NCBI RefSeq assembly: GCF_011044975.1
Contig: NZ_JAAKZV010000041.1
Location: forward strand, 1 to 43,926
DNA from: Streptomyces coryli
GTDB taxonomy: Bacteria; Actinomycetota; Actinomycetes; Streptomycetales; Streptomycetaceae
Direction: 5' to 3'
Length of the DNA: 43,926 nt
In this document: positions 8,023 through 16,113 of the stretch, one piece after another
How the letters are laid out: each line of letters opens with the position of its first letter
How positions within the stretch are numbered: position 1 is the first letter of the stretch
Notes under the pieces: generated by a model
Database searches by the model: none
The model's input: the letters and a program-made list of their open reading frames with translations, nothing else
What the model was told of the DNA's origin: nothing
Made by a program: the position numbers and the translations under genes

Positions 8023-10320
8023 TCACCGCACCGCTGTGACCGCCGTCTCCGACGTCGGCTCGAGCCGCACGACGAGTGACTTGCTCGCCGGCGTATTGCT
8101 CGTGTCCGCCGTCGCGTCCAGCGGGACGAGGACGTTCGTCTCCGGGTAGTACGCCGCCGCGCACCCGGGCGCCGTCGCGTAATGCACCACCCGGAACCCC
8201 GGCGCCCGCCGCTCGCGCCCGTCCTGCCACTCGCTGACCAGGTCGACATACGACCCGTCGGGCAGCCCGAGCCGCTCCGCGTCATCCGGATTCACGAGCA
8301 CCACCCGGCGCCCGCCCTTGATCCCCCGATAGCGGTCGTCGAGCCCGTAGATGGTGGTGTTGTACTGATCGTGCGACCGCAGCGTCTGCAACAGCAGCCG
8401 CCCCTCCGGCACCTCCGGATACTCCATGCCCGCCGTCGTGAAATTCGCCTTCCCCGTATGCGTGGGGAACCGCCGCTCGTCGCGCGGCGCATGCGGCAGC
8501 GTGAAGCCGCCCGGCCGCTCCACCTTCCGCTCGAAGTCCTCGAAGCCGGGCACCACCCGGGAGATCCGGTCCCGGATCCGGCGGTAGTCGTTCTCGAACT
8601 CCGCCCACGGAACGACGGACCGCTCACCGAGCACCGCCTGCGCCAGCCGGCACACGATCGCCACCTCGGACAGCAACTGCCCACTCGCAGGCGCCAGCCG
8701 CCCCCGCGACGCGTGCACCATGCCCATCGAATCCTCGACGGTGACGAACTGATCCCCGGTCGCCTGCCGGTCCCGCTCCGTACGCCCCAGCGTCGGCAGG
8801 ATCAGCGCCCGCGCGCCCGTCACGACATGCGACCGATTCAGCTTCGTCGATACGTGCACGGTCAGCCGCGCCCGCCGCATCGCGTCCTCGGTCACCTCGG
8901 TGTCGGGCGACGCGGAGACGAAATTCCCCCCGACCGCGAAGAACACCTTCGCGTCCCCGTCCCGCAGCGCCCGGATCGCCCGCACCACGTCATGCCCGTG
9001 CCGCCGCGGCGCCGCGAACCCGAACTCCTTCTCCAGCGCATCGAGGAAGGCCGCCGCAGGACGCTCGAAGATCCCCATCGTGCGATCGCCCTGCACATTG
9101 CTGTGCCCGCGCACCGGGCAGACTCCCGCCCCCGGCCGCCCGATATTGCCGCGCAGCAGCAGGAAGTTGACGATCTCCTTGATGGTGGGCACCGCGTGCT
9201 TGTGCTGCGTGAGCCCCATCGCCCAGCACACGACGGTCTTGTCGGCGGCGAGCACCATCTCCAGGGCCTTCTCGTACGCCTCCATGCCGAGCCCGGTCGC
9301 CTGCTCGAACGCGTCCCGGTCGAAGGCGCGGGCGCACTCCTCGTACGCCTCGAAGCCATGGGTGTGGGCGGCGACGAAGTCGTGGTCGACGGCGCCGGCC
9401 TCGAAGATCCCGCGGGCGAGGGCCCGGAAGAGTGCCTGGTCGCCGCCGATCCGCACCTGGAGGAAGAGGTCGGTGAGGGGGGTGCCGCCACCGGCGAGCC
9501 CGTGGGCCGTCTGCGGATTCTTGAACCGCACCATGCCCGCCTCCGGCAGCGGGTTGACGGTGATGATGCGGGCGCCGTTGGCCTTCGCCTTTTCCAGGGC
9601 GGTGAGCATGCGCGGGTGGTTCGTGCCCGGATTCTGCCCGGCGACGATGATGAGGTCGGCCTGGTAGAGGTCCTCGAGCAGGACGCTCCCCTTCCCGACT
9701 CCGAGGGTCTCGGAGAGGGCGGACCCGGACGACTCGTGGCAGAGATTCGAGCAGTCGGGGAGGTTGTTCGTACCGAACTCGCGGGCGAAGAGCTGATAGA
9801 GGAACGCGGCCTCGTTGCTGGTCCGTCCGGACGTATAGAAGACGGCTTCGTCAGGGGACGCGAGGGCGTTCAACTCCTCGGCGATGAGCGAGAAGGCCTT
9901 TTCCCAGGACACCGGTTGGTACGTGTCGGAGCCCTCGTCGAGGAACATCGGCTGGATCAGCCGCCCCTGCTGGCCGAGCCAATAGCCGCTGCGGCGGGCG
10001 AGGTCGGAGACGGGGTGGCGGGCGAAGAACGCGGGCGTGATGCGCCGCAGCGTGGCCTCCTCGGCCACCGCCTTCGCCCCGTTCTCGCAGAACTCCGCCG
10101 CATGCCGCTTGTCCGGCTCCGGCCAGGCGCAGCCCGGGCAGTCGAAGCCCTCCTTCTGGTTCACGCGGAGGAGGGTGAGGGCGGTGCGCCGTACGCCCAT
10201 CTGCTGCTGCGACATGCGCAGCGCGTGGGTGATGGCGGGAAGACCGACGGCGGAGTCCGGCGGGGGGCTCACCTCGGGGGCGTCTTGAATCGGGTCGCCT
10301 GCGGGAGCTTTGCCAGCCAT
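8023..10320 (-). CDS. FdhF/YdeP-type molybdopterin oxidoreductase
   Basis: The 765-residue protein starts at ATG 10320 behind GAAGGTGA. It belongs to the bis-MGD (Mo/W) oxidoreductase superfamily, in the FdhF/YdeP branch. The N-terminus has C61-P-G-C64 and FCENGAKA (C78), conserved in this branch. The Mo/W-cofactor core follows, with NLCHESSG; C194 is the candidate metal ligand, at the position of the active-site Cys/SeCys of formate dehydrogenase H. Later blocks include GQNPGTNHPRM, NFLLLRGNIGRPGAGVCPVRGHSNVQ (read in parts) and a C-terminal molydop-binding domain from about 640. No Tat signal is present, so it is cytoplasmic. No electron-transfer subunit or fdhD lies nearby, so the partner and true substrate are unknown. 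Confidence 0.9.
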   Translation of the reverse strand: MAGKAPAGDPIQDAPEVSPPPDSAVGLPAITHALRMSQQQMGVRRTALTLLRVNQKEGFDCPGCAWPEPDKRHAAEFCENGAKAVAEEATLRRITPAFFARHPVSDLARRSGYWLGQQGRLIQPMFLDEGSDTYQPVSWEKAFSLIAEELNALASPDEAVFYTSGRTSNEAAFLYQLFAREFGTNNLPDCSNLCHESSGSALSETLGVGKGSVLLEDLYQADLIIVAGQNPGTNHPRMLTALEKAKANGARIITVNPLPEAGMVRFKNPQTAHGLAGGGTPLTDLFLQVRIGGDQALFRALARGIFEAGAVDHDFVAAHTHGFEAYEECARAFDRDAFEQATGLGMEAYEKALEMVLAADKTVVCWAMGLTQHKHAVPTIKEIVNFLLLRGNIGRPGAGVCPVRGHSNVQGDRTMGIFERPAAAFLDALEKEFGFAAPRRHGHDVVRAIRALRDGDAKVFFAVGGNFVSASPDTEVTEDAMRRARLTVHVSTKLNRSHVVTGARALILPTLGRTERDRQATGDQFVTVEDSMGMVHASRGRLAPASGQLLSEVAIVCRLAQAVLGERSVVPWAEFENDYRRIRDRISRVVPGFEDFERKVERPGGFTLPHAPRDERRFPTHTGKANFTTAGMEYPEVPEGRLLLQTLRSHDQYNTTIYGLDDRYRGIKGGRRVVLVNPDDAERLGLPDGSYVDLVSEWQDGRERRAPGFRVVHYATAPGCAAAYYPETNVLVPLDATADTSNTPASKSLVVRLEPTSETAVTAVR

Positions 10321-10437
10321 GGAGGGTCACCTTCTCGGAGGTTGTGCACGCTCTTCGCATCCTGCCACGGGCCGCCTTCGCCGGGTCCCCCGGCGTGGCT
10401 GCGGCGAGCCCTCGCCCGCGGGCGCATGATCGACTCC

Positions 10438-10905
10438 ATGGAGAACACCACCTTGACGCACCCGCCTGTCGCGTACGCCTGCATGCTCGTCCGCACTCCG
10501 GCGGAGACGGCCTTCCGGGCCTTCGCCGATCCGGCGGTGACGACGCGGTTCTGGTACAGCAAGAGCAGCGGGCCGCTGGTGGCGGGGGCGTCGCTGCGGT
10601 GGGAGTGGGAGACGTATGGCGCGGCGGCGGATGTGTGGGTGGAGGAGGTGCGGGAGCCGGAGCTGATCCGCTTCGCGTGGGGGAATGCGGAGCGGCCGAC
10701 GGTGGTGGAGGTGCGGTTTACGGGGCGGGGGGCGGATGCCACGTTCGTGGAGGTGCGCGAGACGGGGTTTATGGGGTCCGGGGCCGAGGTGGTGTCCTGG
10801 CTGAACGACACGGTCGGGGGCTTCACGACGGCGCTGTGCGCGATGAAGGCGTGGCTGGAGCACGGGATCGAGCTCGGTGCGGTGCCGGATCATCATCCGG
10901 CGTGA
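10438..10905 (+). CDS. SRPBCC (START-like) domain protein
   Basis: The 155-residue protein is read from ATG 10438; another in-frame ATG at 10426 is equally possible, and neither has a clear ribosome site. The sequence shows the AHSA1/SRPBCC pattern: an N-terminal strand and helix (VRTPAETAFRAFADPAVTTRFWYSK, read in parts), a central ExxxP segment, and a long C-terminal helix (SWLNDTVGGFTTALCAMKAWLEHG) that closes the hydrophobic pocket. Such proteins bind small hydrophobic ligands. It is divergent from the fdhF-like gene, 117 bp apart, and is followed by a strong hairpin. Its ligand and role are unknown. Confidence 0.85.
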   Translation: MENTTLTHPPVAYACMLVRTPAETAFRAFADPAVTTRFWYSKSSGPLVAGASLRWEWETYGAAADVWVEEVREPELIRFAWGNAERPTVVEVRFTGRGADATFVEVRETGFMGSGAEVVSWLNDTVGGFTTALCAMKAWLEHGIELGAVPDHHPA

Positions 10906-10923
10906 ACTCCGCCGCAAACGAAA

Positions 10924-10949
10924 GATCGCCACCCATGTGGGTGGCGATC
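10924..10949. terminator. Bidirectional terminator between the SRPBCC gene and the tRNA
   Basis: A near-perfect palindrome pairs GATCGCCACCCA with TGGGTGGCGATC, a 12-bp stem with a 2-nt apex (or 11 bp with a 4-nt loop). It lies 18 bp after the SRPBCC stop on the plus strand and 32 bp after the tRNA 3' end on the minus strand, so it can end both transcripts. Confidence 0.75.
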
Positions 10950-10981
10950 AGCGGAGTCGAACCTTCGAATCGAAGGAAAAG

Positions 10982-11056
10982 TGCCCCGGGTCGGACTCGA
11001 ACCGACACTGTATGGGTTTTGAATCCATCGTCTGCTGCCAATTGGACTACCGGGGC
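10982..11056 (-). tRNA. tRNA with CAA anticodon (Leu by anticodon), class I shape
   Basis: On the minus strand the 75-nt sequence folds as a cloverleaf. The 7-bp acceptor is perfect (GCCCCGG / CCGGGGC) with discriminator A73. The T-arm is perfect (GTCGG TTCGAGT CCGAC). The D-arm has GTC/GAC pairs around AATTGGCAG. The anticodon loop TTCAAAA places CAA at 11021-11019, which reads UUG (Leu). CCA is not encoded. Two oddities stand out: the variable region is only 5 nt, whereas bacterial tRNA-Leu has a long variable arm, and the last anticodon-stem pair (A31:C39) is a mismatch. The fold is secure; the amino acid charged is less so. It is divergent from the pdtaR-like gene. Confidence 0.85.
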
Positions 11057-11163
11057 CCAGCGGATCGCAGGTCTACGACCTACCAGCGTTAGTAGAGCTT
11101 ACAGGAGGTAGGTACCCTCGTGGGTGCCCCCTGCCCCGGAACCTCACCGAGGAGCGCACCACC

Positions 11164-11856
11164 GTGAGCGCCGCCGACGACGCGACCACCCCGGCCACGC
11201 CGGATGCCGAGCCGAGCCCCGCGGATACCGCGGGGGACGAGCATGTGCCGCCGCAGACCACCCGCGTGGTCATTGCCGAGGACGAGGCCCTGATCCGGCT
11301 CGATCTCAAAGAGATGCTCGAGGAGGAGGGGTACACCGTCGTCGGCGAGGCCGGCAATGGTGAGGAGGCGGTGAAGCTCGCGCAGGAGCATCGGCCCGAC
11401 CTCGTCATTCTCGATGTGAAGATGCCCGTCCTCGATGGCATCTCCGCCGCCGAGCAGATCGCGGCTGACTCCATTGCCCCCGTCCTCATGCTCACCGCCT
11501 TCTCGCAGCGCGAGCTCGTCGAGCGGGCGCGGGACGCCGGCGCCATGGCGTATCTCGTGAAGCCCTTCTCCAAGAGCGACGTCGTCCCCGCCATCGAGAT
11601 GGCCGTCTCCCGCTTCACCGAGCTGAAGACGCTCGAGAGCGAGGTCGCGGACCTCACCCAGCGGCTCGAGACCCGCAAGCTCGTCGACCGCGCGAAGTCG
11701 ATCCTGCAGACGCAGTACGGGCTGACCGAGCCCGCCGCCTTCCGGTGGATTCAGAAGACCTCGATGGACCGGCGGCTGTCGATGCAGCAGGTGGCCGAGG
11801 CCGTTATCGAGGACGACTCGGAGAAGAAGAAGGCGAAGAAGAAGGACGGGGAGTAG
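11164..11856 (+). CDS. pdtaR: ANTAR-domain response regulator (PdtaR-like)
   Basis: The 230-residue protein starts at GTG 11164 with GAGGAG about 9 nt upstream. After a flexible acidic N-terminus (1-32) comes a receiver domain (about 33-150) with the acidic pair E39-D40, phosphoacceptor D84 (ILDVKMP), T111 and K133 (LVKPFSKSD). A coiled-coil linker leads to an ANTAR domain (about 165-220; KLVDRAKSILQ, SMQQVAEAV) and a Lys-rich tail. Family knowledge: phosphorylation by the kinase PdtaS, encoded elsewhere, promotes dimerisation, and the ANTAR domain binds paired hexanucleotide-loop RNA hairpins to prevent termination. A small hairpin (11111-11128) lies in its own leader. The last 53 bp overlap the convergent PAP2 gene. 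Confidence 0.92.
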   Translation: MSAADDATTPATPDAEPSPADTAGDEHVPPQTTRVVIAEDEALIRLDLKEMLEEEGYTVVGEAGNGEEAVKLAQEHRPDLVILDVKMPVLDGISAAEQIAADSIAPVLMLTAFSQRELVERARDAGAMAYLVKPFSKSDVVPAIEMAVSRFTELKTLESEVADLTQRLETRKLVDRAKSILQTQYGLTEPAAFRWIQKTSMDRRLSMQQVAEAVIEDDSEKKKAKKKDGE

Positions 11857-12637
11857 GGGCGGGGGTCGGCTGCACTCGGCCTGCCGCGGGCGGCGCCTTT
11901 CGTACGAGCCATTCCGTCACTCCCGTCGCCGGGCCGCGGCCGGCCAGCAGCAGCGCGCCCGCCAGTGCCGCGCCGAGGATGGCGCCGGCCGCCACGTCGT
12001 GCGGGTAGTGGGCGCCCACCAGCACGCGGAGCAGCGCCGCGGCCGCGCCCAGGGGCAGGGCCAGGGCGGCCCAGCGCGGGCGCAGCAGCGTTACGCCGAT
12101 GGCCAGGGCCGCGGCGATGGTGGCGTGGTTGCTGGGGAAGGACCAGTCGCCCGGGGGCGGGCAGGTGGCGAGGGCGTCGACGCCCGGGACCGTACGGCAC
12201 GGGCGGGCCTCGTCGACGGCGAGCTTCAGGGCTTCGCTGATGCCGTACGCCGCGACGGTCGCCGCTCCGGTCAGGCCGACGCCCGCCAGCGCGGAGGCGT
12301 CGCGCCGGCGCAGGGCCGTCCAGGCCAGCCATCCCAGCAGTGCGGCGAGCGCCAGCAGTGTGCCCTCGGTCGCCGCCTCCAGCAGGGTGTGCGCCCAGCC
12401 GGGGGTGTCGGCCGCCGCGTCGCTGAGGGTGCGGTACGCGTCCGCCGAGGCGCCGTCGCGTATCTCCACGGGGTCCGGGGTACCCACACCGCCGGGGGCG
12501 AGCCAGACGAGAGCGGCGACGGCCGCCGCGAGGAGTCCGGCGGCGAGCGCGAGTGCCCGAGCGGCGGCGGCGGCGGTAGCGGGGGCTGCAGCGGAGGCGG
12601 TGTTCGTGCGCTGTTCAGCTGGAGTTCGTCGTCCCAT
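11804..12637 (-). CDS. PAP2-family membrane phosphatase
   Basis: The 277-residue protein is read from ATG 12637 (MGRRTPAEQ). A GTG at 12661 is also possible, and no start has a strong ribosome site. It has about five or six hydrophobic segments. The three phosphatase motifs are intact: KLAVDEARP (K-x6-RP), SFPSNHAT (the PSGH motif with Asn for Gly) and RVLVGAHYPHD (R-x5-H-x3-D). Family knowledge: such enzymes dephosphorylate lipid or polyprenyl phosphates at the outer membrane face. The tail is Pro/Ser-rich and low in complexity. Its final 53 bp overlap the 3' end of the pdtaR-like gene on the other strand, so the two transcripts are antisense over that stretch. Confidence 0.88.
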   Translation of the reverse strand: MGRRTPAEQRTNTASAAAPATAAAAARALALAAGLLAAAVAALVWLAPGGVGTPDPVEIRDGASADAYRTLSDAAADTPGWAHTLLEAATEGTLLALAALLGWLAWTALRRRDASALAGVGLTGAATVAAYGISEALKLAVDEARPCRTVPGVDALATCPPPGDWSFPSNHATIAAALAIGVTLLRPRWAALALPLGAAAALLRVLVGAHYPHDVAAGAILGAALAGALLLAGRGPATGVTEWLVRKAPPAAGRVQPTPAPTPRPSSSPSSSPSRPR

Positions 12638-12688
12638 GACCGGGACGCTACGGGCGATCACTCCCCCGCTTCCGCCGTCTAACGGCAA

Positions 12689-12720
12689 GACCCACCCCTG
12701 ACGAAAGTAAGGGGTGGGTC
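12689..12720. terminator. Terminator at the end of the liv operon
   Basis: An 11-bp perfect inverted repeat (GACCCACCCCT / AGGGGTGGGTC) with a 10-nt loop lies 24 bp past the livF stop. It precedes the PAP2 gene, also on the minus strand, so it separates the liv operon from PAP2. Confidence 0.75.
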
Positions 12721-12744
12721 CGGTCTGCCGTAAAAAGCGAGCTG

Positions 12745-13461
12745 TCAGTCCTCGCCCAAGTACGCCTTCCTGACCGACTCGTCGTGCAGGAGCTCCTGCC
12801 CCGTACCCGACAGGACGATCTTTCCGACCTCCATCACATGCCCGTGATTCGCGAGCGACAGCGCCGCCTGGGCGTTCTGCTCGACGAGCAGGATGGTGGT
12901 GCCCTGCGACTTGAGCTCCTGGATGGTCTCCATGATCTTCTGCATCATGATCGGCGAGAGGCCCATGGACGGCTCGTCGAGCATCAGCAGCTTGGGACGC
13001 GACATCAGCGCCCGGCCCATGGCCAGCATCTGCTGTTCACCGCCCGACAGGGTGCCGGCGGCCTGCTTGCTGCGTTCGCCCAGGATGGGGAAGAGCTCGT
13101 AGGCGCGCTGGACGTCCTTGTCGATTCCCGCGGCGTCGCGGCGCAGGAAGGCGCCGAGCAGCAGGTTCTCCAGGATGGTGAGGCGCGGGAAGATGCGCCT
13201 GCCTTCCGGGGAGTGGGCGAGGCCCATGGCGACGATCTTGTGGGCGCCGACGCCATTGAGCGGCTGGCCGTCGAAGAAGATCTTGCCGCCGGCCGGCTTG
13301 AGCAGGCCGCTCAGGGTCCGCAGGGTCGTCGTCTTGCCGGCGCCGTTGGTGCCGATCAGGGTGACGACCTCGCCCGCCTCGACCTTGAACGAGATGCCTT
13401 TGACGGCTTCGATCTTGCCGTAGGCGACGCGGAGGTCCTCGACCTCGAGCAGTGCGGTCAT
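12745..13461 (-). CDS. livF: Branched-chain amino acid ABC transporter, ATP-binding protein LivF
   Basis: The 238-residue protein shows Walker A GTNGAGKT (37-44), the signature LSGGEQQ (138-144) and Walker B LLMLDEP (158-164). The H-loop lies in VEQNAQAALS, the LivF pattern with Gln-Asn where a His is more usual. Length and the short C-terminus are those of LivF rather than LivG. It supplies ATP hydrolysis for import of leucine, isoleucine and valine across the membrane, paired with LivG. The ATG overlaps the livG stop by 4 nt (ATGA), so the two are translationally coupled. It is the last gene of the operon. Confidence 0.95.
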   Translation of the reverse strand: MTALLEVEDLRVAYGKIEAVKGISFKVEAGEVVTLIGTNGAGKTTTLRTLSGLLKPAGGKIFFDGQPLNGVGAHKIVAMGLAHSPEGRRIFPRLTILENLLLGAFLRRDAAGIDKDVQRAYELFPILGERSKQAAGTLSGGEQQMLAMGRALMSRPKLLMLDEPSMGLSPIMMQKIMETIQELKSQGTTILLVEQNAQAALSLANHGHVMEVGKIVLSGTGQELLHDESVRKAYLGED

Positions 13462-14330
13462 CGGTCGGACTCCTTGCTGTGCTCGGCCGCCGCCACTTCG
13501 GCGGCTTCCTCCGCGCCCGGTGCGCCTTCGAAGGGGGTGCCGAGGTAGGCGGCGACGACGCGCTCGTCACTCTGGACCTGGGCGGCCGTGCCTTCGACCA
13601 GCTTCTCGCCCTGTACGAGGACGGCGACCCGGTCGCACAGGTTGAAGATGAAGCGCATGTCGTGCTCGATGACGAGGACGGCGATGCCCTGGTCGCGGAT
13701 GGCGAAGACGAGGTCCTGGGTGGCCCTGGTCTCCTGCGGGTTCATGCCCGCGGTGGGCTCGTCCAGGAGGAGCAGGCCCGGTTCGCTCGCCAGCGCGCGG
13801 GCGATCTCGAGTTTCCGCTGCTCGCCGTACGGGAGGTTGCGGGCCAGGTGGTCGCGCTTCTCCGCCAGGCCGGTGAACTCCAGGAGCTCCATGGCGCGGG
13901 CTTCGCTCTCCCGCTCGGCGCGCTTGAAGCCGGGGCCGCGGAGCAGCGCCGACCAGAGGCCTTCCTTCGTCCGGGTGTGCCGGCCGACCAGAACGTTCTC
14001 CAGGACGGTCATGTTGGCGAAGAGCCGGATGTTCTGGAAGGTGCGGGCCACGCCGGCCTGGGTGACCAGGTGGGAGCGGGCCGGCAGGACCTTGCCCTTG
14101 TAGTTGACCTTGCCGTCGGTGGGCGTGTAGAGCCCGGTCATGCAGTTGAAGAGGGTGGTCTTGCCGGCCCCGTTGGGGCCGATGAGGCCGACGATCTCGC
14201 CCTCGTTGACCTGCAGGTCGACGTCGCGTACGGCGGTGAGACCGCCGAACCGCATGGTCACGCCGCGGGCGTCGAGGACGGTGGCGCCGGTCTGGGTGAC
14301 CGGGATGGTGTCGCTGGTCATGTCGTTCAC
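13458..14330 (-). CDS. livG: Branched-chain amino acid ABC transporter, ATP-binding protein LivG
   Basis: The 290-residue protein has Walker A GPNGAGKT (51-58), the Q-loop FQNIRLF, the degenerate signature LPYGEQRK (166-173) typical of LivG, Walker B LLLLDEP (186-192) and the H-loop VIEHDMRF. An acidic Ala/Glu-rich tail of about 25 residues extends past the usual LivG end. The GTG at 14330 overlaps the livM stop by 4 nt (GTGA). An in-frame ATG at 14321 would shorten it by 3 residues. It forms the cytoplasmic ATPase pair with LivF. Confidence 0.95.
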   Translation of the reverse strand: MNDMTSDTIPVTQTGATVLDARGVTMRFGGLTAVRDVDLQVNEGEIVGLIGPNGAGKTTLFNCMTGLYTPTDGKVNYKGKVLPARSHLVTQAGVARTFQNIRLFANMTVLENVLVGRHTRTKEGLWSALLRGPGFKRAERESEARAMELLEFTGLAEKRDHLARNLPYGEQRKLEIARALASEPGLLLLDEPTAGMNPQETRATQDLVFAIRDQGIAVLVIEHDMRFIFNLCDRVAVLVQGEKLVEGTAAQVQSDERVVAAYLGTPFEGAPGAEEAAEVAAAEHSKESDR

Positions 14331-16108
14331 ACCCCAACCTTGGTGAGGCCGGGTTCTTCGCCCTTGGGTACGTCGAGTTGCCCGGTTTCCTTGAACTCCA
14401 GTTGCTTGCGGCGGTCGGCGATCAGGCCCTCGGGGCGGAAGCGCATGAGGAGGATGAGTGCGACACCGAAGATGAAGAGCTGGTAGTCCGCCAGGAACTG
14501 CAGCTTGTTCGGGATGAGGTAGAGCAGCGATGCGCCGATCAGCGGTCCGGTGACGGTGCCCATGCCGCCGAGGATGACGGCGGCGAGCAGGAACGCGGAG
14601 TTCGGCGGCACGGCCTCGACGAACTTGTACTGGGTCGGGGTGACCGTGTACGTGACGTGCGCCTGGATGGTGCCGGCGAAGCCGGCGAGGGTGGCGCCGA
14701 GGGCGAAGGCGAGCAGCTTGAGCCGGAAGCCGTTGATGCCCATGGCGCGGGCGGCGGTCTCGTCCTCGCGGATGGCGACCCAGGCACGGCCGATACGGGA
14801 CTGGTCGGCGCGCCGGAAGACCATCACGACGACGGCGGTGAACAGCAGCATCAGCAGGAAGTAGTTGGAGAACCTGCCGAGCTCGACGCCGAGGATCGTG
14901 TGCGGCTCACCGAAGTTGAAGCCGAAGATCTCCAGTTCGGGGATGGACGGGATGCCGTTGGGGCCGTTGGTGAGGTCAGGCCCTGAGGTGCCGTCCATGT
15001 TCTGCATGGCGATACGGAAGATCTCGCCGAAGCCGAGGGTGACGATGGCGAGGTAGTCGCCGCGCAGCCGCAGGGTGGGGGCGCCGATCACGACACCGAA
15101 GACCAGCGAGGCCAGGGCGCCGGTGAGGACGGCGGCCCAGAACGGGAAGGTGGTCCCGATCGGGGAGCTGGGGGCTCCGGAGACGAGGGCCGCGGTGTAG
15201 GCACCGACGCCGAGGAACGCCACGTAGCCGAGGTCGAGGAGGCCGGCGAGGCCGACGACGACGTTGAGGCCGAGGGCGACCGTGGCGAAGATCAGGATGT
15301 TCGTGCCCAGGGAGGCGTACTGGTCGCTGCTCTGGGTGAACGGGAACGCAAAGGCGGCGACGAAGGCCGCGGTCGCGGTGACGTTCTTGTGCTTGCCGGT
15401 GAGCCGGGCCAGCTGCTTGGTGAGGCCGGCGCGGCCGATGGCGGGCGCGAGGAAGGCGATGAAGATGACGTAGCCGAGGAACGGCGAGCCGTCTTCCGCG
15501 TCGATGCCGTAGGTGAAGGCGTACAGCCCGAGGCCGAAGGACCCGGCGATGATCAGGAGTTCGGCCCAGGAGGGCAGCTCCTTGGCTTCGCGCGCGGTCG
15601 GGGCCTTCAGGGAGTGCACGAACTTCTGCCAGGCGTTGGCCGGCGGGTCTTCCCCGGCGGGTACGTCGGCGGGAAGGCCGAGCGCGCCGAGGGCGAGGAT
15701 CAGGGAGGCGACCAAGGCGATCCAGCCGCCGGGCTCGAGGTTGGCGAGCCCGCCGAGTTCCACCGCGATGGCGATGACCGTGAACGCGGTGGTGGCGAAG
15801 ACGCCGAGGGCCAGCAGCCGGACGGCGCTGTTGCGGCCGCCGGGGGTGAGCCAGCGCAGTCCGCGTACGCCCTGGGTGGAGAGGGTGAAGGCGAGGACCA
15901 GCAGGGAGCCGACGAGGGTGAGCAGCTGCAGTCCGCCGGGGTAGCCGGTGACGGTCAGATTGCCCGGGAACTCGTCGGTCCAGGTCCAGGCGAGCCAGGT
16001 GGACGCGAAGGTGGCGACGGCGCCGACGAGGGTGGTCAGCCGGGCGCCGGCGGCGGGCAGGGGGATGACGCCCGCGGGCGTCTCGGTGGTGGGTGTGGTG
16101 ACAGTCAT
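14327..16108 (-). CDS. livM: Branched-chain amino acid ABC transporter permease LivM, with long N-terminal extension
   Basis: The 593-residue protein is about 200 residues or more longer than E. coli LivM. The C-terminal half (from about 270) is a normal permease, with GLNVVVGLAGLLDLGYVAF, LRLRGDYLAIVTLGFGEI, the cytoplasmic coupling loop with VAIREDETAARAMGIN, and AVILGGMGTVTGPLIGA. The N-terminal part adds five or six hydrophobic segments, split by a hydrophilic loop (about 150-190) rich in charged residues. The start at ATG 16108 lies 5 nt after the livH stop; an in-frame GTG at 16117 would overlap that stop. It forms the membrane channel with LivH. Confidence 0.93.
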   Translation of the reverse strand: MTVTTPTTETPAGVIPLPAAGARLTTLVGAVATFASTWLAWTWTDEFPGNLTVTGYPGGLQLLTLVGSLLVLAFTLSTQGVRGLRWLTPGGRNSAVRLLALGVFATTAFTVIAIAVELGGLANLEPGGWIALVASLILALGALGLPADVPAGEDPPANAWQKFVHSLKAPTAREAKELPSWAELLIIAGSFGLGLYAFTYGIDAEDGSPFLGYVIFIAFLAPAIGRAGLTKQLARLTGKHKNVTATAAFVAAFAFPFTQSSDQYASLGTNILIFATVALGLNVVVGLAGLLDLGYVAFLGVGAYTAALVSGAPSSPIGTTFPFWAAVLTGALASLVFGVVIGAPTLRLRGDYLAIVTLGFGEIFRIAMQNMDGTSGPDLTNGPNGIPSIPELEIFGFNFGEPHTILGVELGRFSNYFLLMLLFTAVVVMVFRRADQSRIGRAWVAIREDETAARAMGINGFRLKLLAFALGATLAGFAGTIQAHVTYTVTPTQYKFVEAVPPNSAFLLAAVILGGMGTVTGPLIGASLLYLIPNKLQFLADYQLFIFGVALILLMRFRPEGLIADRRKQLEFKETGQLDVPKGEEPGLTKVGV

Positions 16109-16113
16109 GCGTA

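Noticed and set aside
10950-10980. A T-arm-like GGTTCGACTCC on the minus strand and a small palindrome (CCTTCGAATCGAAGG) just past the tRNA, suggesting a second tRNA fragment
   Set aside because: No pairing T-stem or acceptor could be built around it; it is probably coincidental.
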